64,000 nucleotides of DNA from NCBI RefSeq assembly GCF_005517195.1, contig NZ_CP040244.1, forward strand, positions 3,366,001-3,430,000. The letters run 5' to 3'. Positions 1 to 9,428 of the stretch are shown one piece after another (within the stretch, counting starts at the first letter, position 1; every line of letters starts with the position of its first letter). The notes below the pieces were generated by a model that ran no database searches, was not told the origin of the DNA, and was given only the letters and a program-made list of their open reading frames with translations. The position numbers and the translations under genes are program-made. This DNA is from Streptomyces vilmorinianum. GTDB taxonomy: Bacteria; Actinomycetota; Actinomycetes; Streptomycetales; Streptomycetaceae.

Positions 1-304
1 CGTCCATCTCGCCCCCCAATCCTCCTCAACTGGGGACAGATTCCGGCCACGGTCGGTTCCCGGCAAGGGCGCGTGTGCGGCGCATGGACTTCTCGCGCGA
101 CCCCATGGACTCTTCGCCGAGCGGCCTCGGCGACGGCGCGCCCGCCCCTACGGTGTACGCGGCCGTGGGGACGCACGCATCGCTCCGCGTTCATGTCCTG
201 TACCGCGCCCCCACGCGTCGACGACACGCCCCCGTCCCCTCACCCACTGATCTTGGGCTCGCTCGGACCACCGTCCCCCGGAATCCATCAGAGGTGCTCA
301 GACC
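1..304. other. Non-coding left edge, phospholipase leader
   Basis: No open frame here has a recognisable family, a credible start or a continuing partner at the window edge. The last bases (AGAGGTG about 10 nt before the ATG at 305) form the ribosome site of the phospholipase gene. A weak GTTCATG / GTACCGC pair at 189 and 200 has the 11-nt step of a PHO box but poor matches, so I do not call it. Otherwise I see nothing specific. Confidence 0.6.
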
Positions 305-2368
305 ATGACCGAACTCAACCGGCGCCGCTTCCTGCAGATAGCGGGTGCCACGGCCGGCTTCGCCGCCCTCAACAGCAGCATCGCCCGGGCCGCCGCCATC
401 CCCGCGGCCCGTACCTCCGGGACCCTCGCCGACGTCGAGCACATCGTCGTGCTGATGCAGGAGAACCGCTCCTTCGACCACTACTTCGGCGCGCTGAACG
501 GTGTCCGCGGCTTCGGTGACCCGCGTCCGGTCACGCTGCCCAGCGGCAAGTCCGTCTGGCATCAGCAGGACGGCACCAAGACCGTGCTGCCGTACCACCC
601 GACCGCCGACGACCTCGGCATGCAGTTCATCGCGGGGCTCAACCACGACTGGGCGGGCGGCCACCGGGCGTTCAACAACGGCAAGTACGACCAGTGGATC
701 CCCGCCAAGTCCGCGGGCACGATGGCGTATCTGAACCGGAACGACATCCCGTTCCACTACGCGCTCGCCGACGCGTTCACCGTCTGCGACGCGTACCACT
801 GCTCGTTCATCGGCGCCACCGACCCCAACCGCTACTACATGTGGTCCGGCCACACCGGCAACGACCGTACGGGCGGCGGCCCCGTCCTCGGCAACGAGGA
901 GGCGGGGTACTCCTGGACGACGTATCCCGAGCGGCTCGAGCAGGCCGGCGTCTCCTGGAAGATCTACCAGGACGTCGGCGACGGCCTGAACGCGGCCGGC
1001 CACTGGGGCTGGATCAACGACGCCTACCGCGGCAACTACGGCGACAACTCCCTGCTCTACTTCAACCAGTACCGGGGCGCCCAGCCCGGCAGCCCGCTCT
1101 ACGACAAGGCCCGCACCGGCACCGACGTGTCGAAGGGGGACGGGTTCTTCGACATCCTGCGCGCCGACGTCGCCTCGAACCGGCTCCCGCAGATCTCCTG
1201 GATCGTGGCCCCCGAGGCGTTCACCGAGCACCCCAACTTCCCGTCGAACTACGGCGCCTGGTACATCGCCCAGGCCCTCGACGCGCTGACCTCCAACCCG
1301 GAGGTGTGGAGCAGGACCGCGCTGTTCATCACGTACGACGAGAACGACGGCTACTTCGACCACGTCGTCCCGCCCTACCCGCCGTCCTCGCCCGCCCAGG
1401 GGCTCTCCACCGTCGACACCTCCCTCGACTGGTTCTCCGGCAACGCCGGCTACGCCGCCGGGGTCTACGGCCTCGGCCAGCGCGTGCCGATGCTCGTCGT
1501 CTCGCCGTGGAGCAAGGGCGGTTACGTCTGCTCGGAGGTCTTCGACCACACCTCGATCATCCGGTTCATGGAGCGCCGCTTCGGTGTGCAGGAGCCGCAG
1601 ATCTCGCCCTGGCGGCGGGCCGTCTGCGGCGACCTCACCTCGGCCTTCGACTTCGGTCTCGAGGACGCGGCTCCGGTCGCGCTGCCCGACACCTCGGCCT
1701 ACAAGCCGCTCGACAACGAGCGGCACCCCAGCTACGTCCCGAAGCCGCCCAGGAGGCCGGTCCTGCCGGTCCAGGAGGCGGGGGCGCGCCCGACCAGGGC
1801 ACTGCCGTACGAGCTGTACGTGGACGGCACGGCCACCCCGTCCACGGGCCGCTTCACCCTCACCTTCGGCGCGGGCGCCAAGGCCGGGGCCTTCTTCCAC
1901 GTCACCGCGCCGAACCGTACCGACGGGCCGTGGACGTACACCACCGGGGCCGGCGCGAGCCTGCCGGACACCTGGAACACCGCGTACTCCGCGGGGACGT
2001 ACGACCTCACCGTGACCGGCCCGCAGGGCTTCCTGCGCCGCTTCCGCGGACCGGGCACGACGGCAGGACCCGAGGTGACGGCCCGTCATGACGGCGTCGG
2101 GGGCACCGTGGTGCTCACGATGACGAATCCGGGCGCCAGGGACGTCAACCTCACGGTCACCAGCGCCCCGGCCTACGGCGGGCAGTCGCAGACCTTCAGG
2201 GTGCTCAAGGGGGCCACCGTGACGCACACCGTGGATCTGCGCGGCAGCAGGCGCTGGTACGACCTGACGGTCGTCTCCGACGGCGACGGCACCTTCCTGC
2301 GCCGCTTCGCCGGCCATGTGGAGACCGGAGCCCCGGGCGTCAGCGACCCGGGCATCATCACCGCCTGA
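305..2368 (+). CDS. Tat-exported phospholipase C (phosphatidylcholine-type, AcpA/PLC family)
   Basis: This 687-residue protein should hydrolyse phospholipid head groups outside the cell. The N-terminus has a twin-arginine signal (NRRRFLQIAG) followed by a hydrophobic stretch and an Ala-rich cleavage region near residue 30. The catalytic domain carries the hallmark blocks of bacterial PLC/acid phosphatases: ENRSFDHYFG (about residue 53), TDPNRYYMWSG and TYDENDGYFDHV (about residue 345). Two C-terminal beta-rich repeats of the DUF756 type follow, as in non-haemolytic PLCs. The length is normal for the family, and the start has an AGAGGTG ribosome site. It stands alone, convergent with the DeoR-type gene 43 bp downstream. 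Substrate choice (phosphocholine, sphingomyelin or other) cannot be read from sequence. Phosphate control is plausible for the family but not shown here. Confidence 0.9.
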   Translation: MTELNRRRFLQIAGATAGFAALNSSIARAAAIPAARTSGTLADVEHIVVLMQENRSFDHYFGALNGVRGFGDPRPVTLPSGKSVWHQQDGTKTVLPYHPTADDLGMQFIAGLNHDWAGGHRAFNNGKYDQWIPAKSAGTMAYLNRNDIPFHYALADAFTVCDAYHCSFIGATDPNRYYMWSGHTGNDRTGGGPVLGNEEAGYSWTTYPERLEQAGVSWKIYQDVGDGLNAAGHWGWINDAYRGNYGDNSLLYFNQYRGAQPGSPLYDKARTGTDVSKGDGFFDILRADVASNRLPQISWIVAPEAFTEHPNFPSNYGAWYIAQALDALTSNPEVWSRTALFITYDENDGYFDHVVPPYPPSSPAQGLSTVDTSLDWFSGNAGYAAGVYGLGQRVPMLVVSPWSKGGYVCSEVFDHTSIIRFMERRFGVQEPQISPWRRAVCGDLTSAFDFGLEDAAPVALPDTSAYKPLDNERHPSYVPKPPRRPVLPVQEAGARPTRALPYELYVDGTATPSTGRFTLTFGAGAKAGAFFHVTAPNRTDGPWTYTTGAGASLPDTWNTAYSAGTYDLTVTGPQGFLRRFRGPGTTAGPEVTARHDGVGGTVVLTMTNPGARDVNLTVTSAPAYGGQSQTFRVLKGATVTHTVDLRGSRRWYDLTVVSDGDGTFLRRFAGHVETGAPGVSDPGIITA

Positions 2369-2411
2369 GCCCGGGAGGAGGGGCGGTGCGGTGGTCCGGA
2401 CGCCGGAGAGG

Positions 2412-3212
2412 TCACACGGTCGTGACCTTCACGCCCGCGTCCGTCAACTGCCGTACCGCCTCGGCCGGGAGCGCCGCGTCCGTGACCAGGACGTCCACCC
2501 GGTCGAGTCCGCAGATACGGGCGAAGGCCCGCCGTCCCAGCTTGGAGGAGTCGGCGACCACGATCACCCGGCTCGCGCGCTCGGCGAGGAGCCGGCTGAT
2601 CCCCGCCTCGTCCTCGTGGTGCGCCATGATGCCCAGCTCGGCGTCGATGCCGTCGACACCGAGGACGACGACGTCGAGCACGACCTCGTTCAGGACTCCG
2701 GCCGCCAGCGGGCCGACCAGCTCGTACGTCTGCGGGCGGGCCACGCCCCCGGAGACCACGATCTTGATCTGCGGCCGTACGGCGAGCTCACCGGCGATGT
2801 TCAGCGCGTTGGTGACCACGGTCAGCGCGGGGGCGGGCGCCGTCCCGGGCGCCGGCGGCCGGCCGCCGGCGAAGCGCAGGGCGAACGCGCGCGCCACCTC
2901 GGTCGTCGTCGTCCCGCCGTTGAGCCCCACCACCTCGCCCTCGCGCACGAGATCGGCCGCCGCGGCGGCGATGCGCTGCTTCTCCGAGGCGTGGCGCGAG
3001 GACTTGTACCGCAGCGGCAGCTCGTACGAGACCCCCTGCGCGACGGCCCCGCCGCGGGTGCGGACGAGGAGCCGCTGCTCGGCCAGCTCGTCGAGGTCCC
3101 GGCGGATCGTGGCGGGCGAGACGTCGAGCGTGGTCGCGGCCTCCTCGACCTCCAGCCGGCCGGTCGAGGCGAGCAGTTCGAGGAGCGCGTTCCATCGCTC
3201 GGGCTTGGACAT
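2412..3212 (-). CDS. DeoR-family transcriptional repressor (AgaR/GlpR-like)
   Basis: A 266-residue sugar-phosphate-responsive repressor. The N-terminal DeoR helix-turn-helix is clear: MSKPERWNALLELLA, then LEVEEAATTLDVSPATIRRDLDEL and the RTRGGAV wing. The C-terminal domain has the DeoR sensor blocks GLNGGTTTTEVAR and VVADSSKLGRRAF. I chose the ATG at 3212 because family alignment begins there; the open frame extends 39 codons upstream without family content. It is divergent from the sugar isomerase and aldolase genes. The intergenic DNA carries five TGCTC/GAGCA elements, the likely operator for both directions. A sugar phosphate made or consumed by the divergent operon is the probable inducer (inference). 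Confidence 0.88.
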   Translation of the reverse strand: MSKPERWNALLELLASTGRLEVEEAATTLDVSPATIRRDLDELAEQRLLVRTRGGAVAQGVSYELPLRYKSSRHASEKQRIAAAAADLVREGEVVGLNGGTTTTEVARAFALRFAGGRPPAPGTAPAPALTVVTNALNIAGELAVRPQIKIVVSGGVARPQTYELVGPLAAGVLNEVVLDVVVLGVDGIDAELGIMAHHEDEAGISRLLAERASRVIVVADSSKLGRRAFARICGLDRVDVLVTDAALPAEAVRQLTDAGVKVTTV

Positions 3213-3292
3213 GATCGCGATTTTAGCGCCGTACGGGCGGAGTGGGCTCTGGACCGACGCGCTTCTCTGATGGATACTGCGCAGGAAATGGA

Positions 3293-3338
3293 TGCTCGAA
3301 GTTGCTCGAAAATATGCTCTTACGAGCATGAGTGAGCA
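3293..3338. promoter_or_regulatory. Repeated TGCTC/GAGCA operator for the DeoR-type regulator
   Basis: Five copies of a five-base motif lie at roughly helical spacing: TGCTC at 3293, 3303 and 3315, and the inverted form GAGCA at 3324 and 3334. The central pair forms the perfect palindrome ATGCTC-TTAC-GAGCAT (3314-3329). The array sits between the divergent DeoR regulator and isomerase genes and ends about 25 bp before the chosen GTG start of the isomerase. DeoR-family repressors usually bind several direct and inverted short repeats, so this fits well. Confidence 0.7.
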
Positions 3339-3363
3339 TCACTTGTCTGTGAAGGAGTCGCAC

Positions 3364-4323
3364 GTGCCCAGCTCGGGACCCTCCCGCACCGCCGCCGAGA
3401 TCGCCTCCCAGCCCGCCTCCTGGCGCAAGGCCGCCGAGACCCTGCCCCAGCACCGCGCGGCCCTCCCGGTACGCGGTGAACGCGTCGCCGTGACGGGCTG
3501 CGGCACCTCCTGGTTCATCGCCCAGGCCTACGCCCGGCTCCGCGAGAGCGGCGGCCACGGCGAGACGGATGCCTTCGCCGCCTCCGAGTTCCCGCCCGGG
3601 CGCCGCTACGACCGGATCCTGGCCATCACCCGCTCCGGCACCACCACCGAGGTCCTCGACCTGCTCGCCCGGGTCAGGGGAACAGTGACCACCGGAGCCC
3701 TCACCGCGGACCCGGCGACCCCCGTCATGACGGCGGCCGACGCCGTGGCCGTACTCGACTTCGCCGACGAGGAGTCGGTGGTGCAGACCCGCTTCGCCAC
3801 CACCGCCCTCGCCCTGCTCCGCGCGCACCTGGAGGCCGAGGACGCCCTGCCCGCCGGCGTGCGCACGGTGGAGCAGGCGGCCAAGGACGCCGAGCGCGCC
3901 GTCGCCGAACCCCTCGCCGCCGAGATCACCGAGGCCGAGCAGTACACCTTCCTCGGCTTCGGCTGGACCTACGGCCTCGCCCTCGAAGCCGGGCTGAAGA
4001 TGCGCGAGGCAGCGGGCGCCTGGACCGAGGCGTACCCGGCCATGGAGTACCGGCACGGACCCATCAGCGTCACCGCGCCGGGCCGGGTGGCCTGGGCGTT
4101 CGGCCCCGTCCCCGCCGGCCTCGCCGACGACGTCGCCCGCGTCGGCGGCACCCTCGTCGCGGAGTCGGGCGACACCGACGCGGCGCTCGACCCGATGGCC
4201 GACCTCATCCGCGCGCAGCGGCTCGCCGTCCTGCTCGCCGAGGCGCAGGGCCAGGACCCCGACCGGCCGCGCAACCTCACCCGGTCCGTCGTCCTGACCA
4301 CCGGTGGAGCGGAGCAGAACTGA
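3364..4323 (+). CDS. SIS-domain sugar isomerase/deaminase (AgaS-like)
   Basis: A 319-residue protein with two SIS (sugar isomerase) domains. The first contains VAVTGCGTSWFIAQAYARL and ITRSGTTTEVLDLL, the phosphosugar-binding loops; the second contains FLGFGWTYGLALEAGLKMREA and the EYRHGPIS motif typical of AgaS and GlmS isomerase domains. No glutaminase domain is present, so it is an amino-sugar-phosphate isomerase/deaminase rather than GlmS. I prefer the GTG at 3364, which has GAAGGAG six bases upstream; an in-frame ATG at 3328 lies inside the operator repeats. Its stop codon overlaps the aldolase ATG (TGATG), so the two are translationally coupled. Likely role: galactosamine- or tagatose-type sugar phosphate catabolism feeding the aldolase. 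Confidence 0.8.
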   Translation: MPSSGPSRTAAEIASQPASWRKAAETLPQHRAALPVRGERVAVTGCGTSWFIAQAYARLRESGGHGETDAFAASEFPPGRRYDRILAITRSGTTTEVLDLLARVRGTVTTGALTADPATPVMTAADAVAVLDFADEESVVQTRFATTALALLRAHLEAEDALPAGVRTVEQAAKDAERAVAEPLAAEITEAEQYTFLGFGWTYGLALEAGLKMREAAGAWTEAYPAMEYRHGPISVTAPGRVAWAFGPVPAGLADDVARVGGTLVAESGDTDAALDPMADLIRAQRLAVLLAEAQGQDPDRPRNLTRSVVLTTGGAEQN

Positions 4324-5180
4324 TGCCGCTCACCACCACCGGCGAGATCGTCCTCGGCGCACGCGAACAGAACGCCGGCGCCGGGGCGTTCAACGTCATC
4401 CAGATCGAGCACGCGCAGGCCATCGTCGCCGGGGCCGAGGCCGCCGACCGGCCCGTCATCCTGCAGATCAGCGAGAACACGGCCCGCTACCACGGCTCCC
4501 TGGAACCCATCGGACTCGCCACCCTCGCCATCGCCCGCCGGGCCGCCGTCCCGGTCTCGGTCCACCTCGACCACGCCGAGTCGCCCGAGCTCGTCCGCGA
4601 GGCGGTCGAACTCGGCTTCCGCTCCGTCATGTTCGACGCCTCCACCCTCCCGTACGAGCAGAACGTGGCCGCCACCCGCGAGATGGCGGACCACTGCCAC
4701 CGCCACGACGTCTGGGTGGAGGCCGAACTCGGCGAGGTGGGCGGCAAGGACGGCGCCCACGCCCCCGGGGTGCGCACCGACCCGGACGAGGCGCGGGAGT
4801 TCGTCGCCGCCACCGCGGTGGACGCCCTCGCCGTCGCCGTCGGCAGCTCGCACGCCATGCTCACCCGGGACGCCGTCCTCGACTTCGAGCTCGTCTCCCG
4901 GCTGCGCGAGGCCGTGGACGTACCCCTCGTACTGCACGGCTCGTCAGGGGTCGGGGACGTGGACCTCAGCTGGGCGATCAGCGCCGGCATGACGAAGGTG
5001 AACGTCTCCACCCACCTGAACAAGGCGTTCACCCAGGCCGTCCGCACCTGCCTGCGCGAGAACGCCGAGACCGTCGACCCCCGCCGCTATCTCGCCCCGG
5101 CGCGGACCGCCGTCGCGGAGGCGGTCACCCATCTGCTCCGGGTGCTCGCCGCCGACGCGTGCAGCGTCATTCGCACGTGA
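4323..5180 (+). CDS. Class II ketose-bisphosphate aldolase (tagatose/fructose-bisphosphate type)
   Basis: A 285-residue zinc-dependent aldolase that should cleave tagatose- or fructose-1,6-bisphosphate to glyceraldehyde-3-phosphate and dihydroxyacetone phosphate. Visible family blocks are AGAFNVIQIEHAQAIV at the N-terminus, the zinc-ligand motif SVHLDHAES, EAELGEVGGKDG, AVGSSHAM with a second histidine, and LHGSSGV with the third. The late GMTKVNVSTHLNKAF block binds the substrate phosphate. It starts within the stop codon of the isomerase gene. The 3' end overlaps the convergent VanW-type gene by 14 bp. The GatY/KbaY subtype is favoured by the AgaS-like partner, but no matching kinase or transporter is nearby, so the substrate stays open. 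Confidence 0.88.
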   Translation: MPLTTTGEIVLGAREQNAGAGAFNVIQIEHAQAIVAGAEAADRPVILQISENTARYHGSLEPIGLATLAIARRAAVPVSVHLDHAESPELVREAVELGFRSVMFDASTLPYEQNVAATREMADHCHRHDVWVEAELGEVGGKDGAHAPGVRTDPDEAREFVAATAVDALAVAVGSSHAMLTRDAVLDFELVSRLREAVDVPLVLHGSSGVGDVDLSWAISAGMTKVNVSTHLNKAFTQAVRTCLRENAETVDPRRYLAPARTAVAEAVTHLLRVLAADACSVIRT

Positions 5181-6906
5181 CGCGGTCGCGCGGGGTGTAG
5201 TGCGTACGGAACGTCTCCCGCCCCACCTCCGCCCCGTCATCGCGGAAGACACGGTCCACGGTGATGTCGAAGCCCTCCAGCGGGGGCTGCGGCTCGCACT
5301 TGGGGCCCGTGCCCGTCCGCTCGGCGGGCTCCGTGAGGTTGGTGCGGGGGCCCTCCACCGCCTCCACGACGTCGTACTTCTTCGTGCCGAGGAAGCTGAC
5401 GGTCACCGAGGAGTCCGTGGAACTCGCCTGGATGTAGATCGACGCGTCGGAATTGTTGCGGAACTTCAGGTCCAGCGTGCCCCAGGCCACGGTCGCCTCC
5501 CGGCCGGGCGGGTACCGCTCGATGTAGAAGGAGTGCGCCCCGTACTCGACCGGCTTGACCCCTGCGAAGAAGATCGCGTTGAAGACGGTGGTGGCGACGG
5601 CCGAGACCCCGCCGCCCGGAGCCGAGTGGTACTGCCCGTCCAGGATCATGGTGCCGTCCACGAAGCCGTTGGCCTTGGTCCGCTCGCCGACGGTCCGGTT
5701 GAAGCTCCAGACCTCTCCGGGCTTCACCACGGAGCCGTTGATCAGCTCGACCGCCCGGCCGATGTTGATCGTCCGGTAGGGCGCGGTGGGGAAGTCGACC
5801 GTGAACGTCGACATCCGGTCCTTGATGCCCATCTCCGCCACCGACGCTCGGGTCAGCACCGGCTGGATCAGCTCCGTGGCCACGGGCCCGGTCCGGGCGG
5901 CCTCGCCCTTCTTCGGCAGCAGCGGAAGCACCGCGTCGCCCAGGGCCTTCGCGGACACCACATGGCCCGGGCGGCCGTCCGAGAGCACCACCACCCGGCC
6001 GTCCTCCTCCACCCCCAGCTTCGCCTCCACCGGACCGGTGGCGACCGCGTCGAGCGGGCGCGCCACCGCCGGGTCGCGGATCAGCCCCTGGGCGTCCAGC
6101 GTGGGGACGAGCCGGCCCTTGGCGTCCGCCTTCACCGTCAGATGGGCGCCGAGCGTCGTCGGCGTGATCCGCAGGCTCTTGCCGTCGACGGTGAGAGTGA
6201 CCGGCCCCGACATCGCCGGGGTCCCGAACTCGTTCAGGAAACGCGCCGTCTCGGCCTCGCCCACCTTGGGCCGGAACACGGCGGTCGGCAGTGCGACCGG
6301 GTTCTCCGCCACGCGCTCGGGATAGTTGGCGCGCAGGGTGTCGACGGCGCCGTCGACGTCCAGCTTCTGTCCGTCGCGAGCCTGGACGGTGACCACCTGG
6401 CCCGCCTTGAAGGAGACGGACCCCTCGACGGTGGCGCGGTCGTACGTCCGGGCCGTCTCGGCCATCGCCGTACGGGCCTCGGCCTCGTCGAAGGAGACGA
6501 CCGGTTCGACGTCCCTCTCGTCCGAGGAGAACAGCCGGCCGATCACGGTCGCCGGGCCGCGCGCGGGGTCGGCGGCCCGGTCGACGGTCTGCCGCACATC
6601 GACACTCAGACCGGCGGTGGCGGGATCGACGGTACCGGTGCTCTCACCGATCAGCACCGGTATCGGGGCGGTCCAGGACGCCGGTGCCGAGGACGTCAGC
6701 TTCGCCCGCGCCTCGTCGCGGCTCAGACCGCCGATGTCCACGCCGTCGACCCTGGTGCCCTCGGATATGTCGTCGCCGGTGGCGACGAGCCCCGCCACGT
6801 ACAGCCCGCCCGCGGCGACGAGGGCCGCTCCGGCCGCCGCCACCGCGATGCGTATCCGCCGACGGCCCCGGGAGGGGGCCGCGTCGTCGTACCTGGAGCC
6901 GCGCAC
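5167..6906 (-). CDS. VanW/YoaR-family envelope protein with peptidoglycan-binding-4 domains
   Basis: A 579-residue membrane-anchored extracytoplasmic protein. After a basic start (SRGRRRIRIA) comes a single hydrophobic segment at about residues 20-45, then the ISEGTRVDGVDIGGLSRDEA motif typical of YoaR proteins. Two PG_binding_4-like repeats occupy the middle. The VanW domain follows: RTINIGRAVELINGSVVKPG, then WSFNRTVGERT and PGGGVSAVATTVFNAIF near residues 380-450. GTG at 6906 is supported by GGGAGG five bases upstream. Function is unproven in this family; despite the name, VanW proteins have no established resistance role. It is transcribed alone. Confidence 0.85.
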   Translation of the reverse strand: MRGSRYDDAAPSRGRRRIRIAVAAAGAALVAAGGLYVAGLVATGDDISEGTRVDGVDIGGLSRDEARAKLTSSAPASWTAPIPVLIGESTGTVDPATAGLSVDVRQTVDRAADPARGPATVIGRLFSSDERDVEPVVSFDEAEARTAMAETARTYDRATVEGSVSFKAGQVVTVQARDGQKLDVDGAVDTLRANYPERVAENPVALPTAVFRPKVGEAETARFLNEFGTPAMSGPVTLTVDGKSLRITPTTLGAHLTVKADAKGRLVPTLDAQGLIRDPAVARPLDAVATGPVEAKLGVEEDGRVVVLSDGRPGHVVSAKALGDAVLPLLPKKGEAARTGPVATELIQPVLTRASVAEMGIKDRMSTFTVDFPTAPYRTINIGRAVELINGSVVKPGEVWSFNRTVGERTKANGFVDGTMILDGQYHSAPGGGVSAVATTVFNAIFFAGVKPVEYGAHSFYIERYPPGREATVAWGTLDLKFRNNSDASIYIQASSTDSSVTVSFLGTKKYDVVEAVEGPRTNLTEPAERTGTGPKCEPQPPLEGFDITVDRVFRDDGAEVGRETFRTHYTPRDRVTCE

Positions 6907-7023
6907 ACAGCCTCCCGGTGCGGTCGGGGTACCCGAGATCCACCGGCGACGTTACGCCGAGCGGGTACCCCACGCATGTCGGAAGGCCCTGACCTGGGCT
7001 GATCTCGCTGTTGCGGCCTCGGC

Positions 7024-8469
7024 TCAGCCCGCCGCCGGATCGGCCAGCTCGCCCGACCGCGCCACGCCCGCGTACCAGTGCGCGCTCGCCTTGGGCGTAC
7101 GCGTCTGCGTCGCGTAGTCGACGTGGACGGCGCCGAACCGCTTCGCATAGCCGTACGCCCACTCGAAGTTGTCCATCAGCGACCAGAGGAAGTAGCCGCG
7201 GACGTCCGCTCCGTCGGCGATCGCCCGGTGCACGGCCGCCAGATGGCCGTGCACGTACGCGATCCGCTCGGGGTCGTGGACCGTGCCGTCCCCGCGGACC
7301 TCGTCCTCGTAGGCGGCGCCGTTCTCCGTGATCAGCAGCGGCAGGTCCGGGTAGCGCGCGGAGACCCGCGTCAGCAGGTCGTACAGGCCGCTCGGGTCCA
7401 CCGCCCAGCCCATCGCCGTGCTCTCGCCCGGTGCCCGGTGGAAGGCGACGTCGTCGGCCCCCGGCCAGGGGGAGTGGTCGCTCGCCCCGTGCCCGTCGTC
7501 CTGCGGCTTAGCCATCCCCTCCGCGACCGCCGACACCACCGTCGGCGTGTAGTAGTTGATGCCGAGCGAGTCCAGCGGCTGCCGGATCGCCGCCGTGTCG
7601 CCGTCCCGTACGAACGCCCAGTCGGTGAGCGACGCCGTGTCGGCGAGCAGGTCCTCCGGGTACGCCCCGTCGAGCAGCGGGCCCAGGAAGACCCGGTTGC
7701 CGACCGCGTCGATCCGGCGGGCCGCCTCCCGGTCCCCGGCCGACGCGGGGTCGAGCGGACGGATCTCGTGCAGGTTGAGGCTGATGGAGAGCCGGGCCCG
7801 GCCCGGCAGCGCCGCGTGCAGCGCCTGGGCGGCGAGACCGTGCCCCAGGTTGAGGTGGTGGGCGGCGCGCAGGGCGGCCACCGGGTCGGTGCGGCCCGGC
7901 GCGTGGACCCCGGAGCCGTACCCCAGGAACGCACTGCACCAGGGCTCGTTGAGCGTGGTCCAGCGGGTGACCCGGTCGCCGAGCGCCTCGCCGACCAGCG
8001 TCGCGTACGCGCCGAACCGTTCGGCGGTGGCCCGCTCGGGCCAGCCGCCCGCGTCCTCCAGATCCTGCGGCAGGTCCCAGTGGTAGAGCGTGACGACCGG
8101 CTCGATGCCGGCCCCGAGCAGTTCGTCGACGAGACGGCGGTAGAAGTCCAGGCCCTTCTGGACGGCGGGGCCACGCCCGGTGGGCTGGACCCGCGGCCAC
8201 GAGACCGAGAACCGGTAGGCGCTCAGGCCCAGGTCCGCCATCATCCGGACGTCGTCACGGAAGCGGTGGTAGTGGTCGACCGCCACATCACCGGTGTGGC
8301 CCTCGAAGACCTTCCCCGGGGTGTGCGAGAAGGTGTCCCAGATCGACGGGGTGCGGCCGTCCTCCGCCGCGGCGCCCTCGATCTGGTACGCGGCGGTGGC
8401 GGCGCCCCACAGGAAGCCGGCCGGAAAGCGTCGGGTCGTGGTGAGCGGTCGGGGATCTGTCGCGGTCAT
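7024..8469 (-). CDS. bglC: GH1 beta-glucosidase (BglC-type)
   Basis: A 481-residue cytosolic glycoside hydrolase family 1 enzyme. It shows the family opening [19 protein letters not shown], the acid/base motif TLNEPW (about residue 165), and the nucleophile motif [13 protein letters not shown] (about residue 355). [18 protein letters not shown] near the C-terminus is also diagnostic. There is no signal peptide, so it should hydrolyse cellobiose or short cello-oligosaccharides after import. It is the last gene of a cebE-cebF-cebG-bglC arrangement known from Streptomyces, 91 bp after the inner permease gene. That context drives the symbol; catalytic family membership is certain, natural substrate inferred. 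Confidence 0.9.
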   Translation of the reverse strand: MTATDPRPLTTTRRFPAGFLWGAATAAYQIEGAAAEDGRTPSIWDTFSHTPGKVFEGHTGDVAVDHYHRFRDDVRMMADLGLSAYRFSVSWPRVQPTGRGPAVQKGLDFYRRLVDELLGAGIEPVVTLYHWDLPQDLEDAGGWPERATAERFGAYATLVGEALGDRVTRWTTLNEPWCSAFLGYGSGVHAPGRTDPVAALRAAHHLNLGHGLAAQALHAALPGRARLSISLNLHEIRPLDPASAGDREAARRIDAVGNRVFLGPLLDGAYPEDLLADTASLTDWAFVRDGDTAAIRQPLDSLGINYYTPTVVSAVAEGMAKPQDDGHGASDHSPWPGADDVAFHRAPGESTAMGWAVDPSGLYDLLTRVSARYPDLPLLITENGAAYEDEVRGDGTVHDPERIAYVHGHLAAVHRAIADGADVRGYFLWSLMDNFEWAYGYAKRFGAVHVDYATQTRTPKASAHWYAGVARSGELADPAAG

Positions 8470-8560
8470 GCGGAAGTGCTCCCGGGTGAGAGAGACGTAC
8501 GAAGGACGTACGAGCGATGTGGGGGGGAGAGAGGGTGAGGTACGGGGGTCGGGGCGCCGG

Positions 8561-9424
8561 TCAGCTCTTGACCGCGCCCGCGGTGATGCCGCCCACGATG
8601 TGCTTGCCGAGCACGGCGAAGACCAGCAGCAGCGGCAGCGTCGATATCAGCGCGCCGGTCAGCACGATCGACTGGTCGACGGTGTGATTGCCCGATCCGA
8701 GGCCGGCGAGGGCGACCTGCAGGGTCGGATTCCCGTCCGGGGTCAGCGCGATGAACGGCCAGAAGAAGTCGTTCCAGGCCTGGACGAAGACGAGCATGCC
8801 GAGCACCGCCATCGCGGGCCTGGCCACCGGGAACACCACGTGCCAGATGATCCTGAGGCTGTGCGCGCCGTCCATCCGGGCCGCCTCCACCAGCTCCACC
8901 GGCAGCGCCTCGATCAGGTACTGGCGCATGAAGAACACGCCGAACGCGGCGACCAGGGACGGCAGGACGACCGACTGCAGCTGGTCGACCCAGCCCAGGT
9001 CGGTGATGATCCGGTAGAGCGGGATCACGCTGAGCTGCGGAGGGATCGTCATCGTCGCCACCACGAGCGTCAGCATGGCGCCCCGCCCCTTGAACGGCAG
9101 CTTGGCGAAGGCGAATCCGGCCAGGGTGGAGAACAGGACGGTGGACAGCGCCACGAGCCCCGCCACGACCGTGGTGTTGACGAGGGCCTCGCCCATGTCG
9201 ACCTGGTTCCAGGCGAAGGTGAGGTTGTCGAAGAGCCGGGGGCCGGGCAGCAGCGGGGCCGGGGCCTCGACCACGCGCTCGCCCGAGTGGGAGGCGGCGA
9301 CCAGGTTCCAGTACAGCGGGAAGAGCGAGACCAGCGCGGCCAGGCCCAGCAGGACGTAGGTCAGCGGGCCGGCGTGGTGCTGGCGGCCGGCCGACGGCCG
9401 CAGGCTTACACGTACACGTGACAT
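8561..9424 (-). CDS. cebG: Sugar ABC transporter permease, MalG type (CebG-like)
   Basis: A 287-residue integral membrane permease of the carbohydrate-uptake-1 family. About six hydrophobic segments are visible, beginning with [19 protein letters not shown]. The cytoplasmic EAA loop reads [19 protein letters not shown], where the ATPase docks. It begins four bases after the stop of the MalF-type permease, so the two are expressed together and form the membrane channel. No ATPase gene lies in this cluster; in Streptomyces such transporters share the general ATPase MsiK encoded elsewhere, and that is the expected partner. Regulation is expected through the upstream CebR boxes. Confidence 0.88.
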   Translation of the reverse strand: MSRVRVSLRPSAGRQHHAGPLTYVLLGLAALVSLFPLYWNLVAASHSGERVVEAPAPLLPGPRLFDNLTFAWNQVDMGEALVNTTVVAGLVALSTVLFSTLAGFAFAKLPFKGRGAMLTLVVATMTIPPQLSVIPLYRIITDLGWVDQLQSVVLPSLVAAFGVFFMRQYLIEALPVELVEAARMDGAHSLRIIWHVVFPVARPAMAVLGMLVFVQAWNDFFWPFIALTPDGNPTLQVALAGLGSGNHTVDQSIVLTGALISTLPLLLVFAVLGKHIVGGITAGAVKS

Positions 9425-9428
9425 GAGG

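Noticed and set aside
189..206. Possible PHO box (GTTCATG and GTACCGC, 11-nt step) before phospholipase C
   Set aside because: Second unit matches GTTCACC at only about four of seven positions; too weak without a matrix score.
191..2317. A 708-codon minus-strand frame opposite phospholipase C
   Set aside because: The plus-strand frame has a Tat signal and all catalytic motifs; the antisense frame has none.
6907..7023. Two GGGTACC elements upstream of the VanW-type gene considered as SigB-type promoters
   Set aside because: Neither has a GNNT -35 at 14-16 bp on the correct strand; probably chance.
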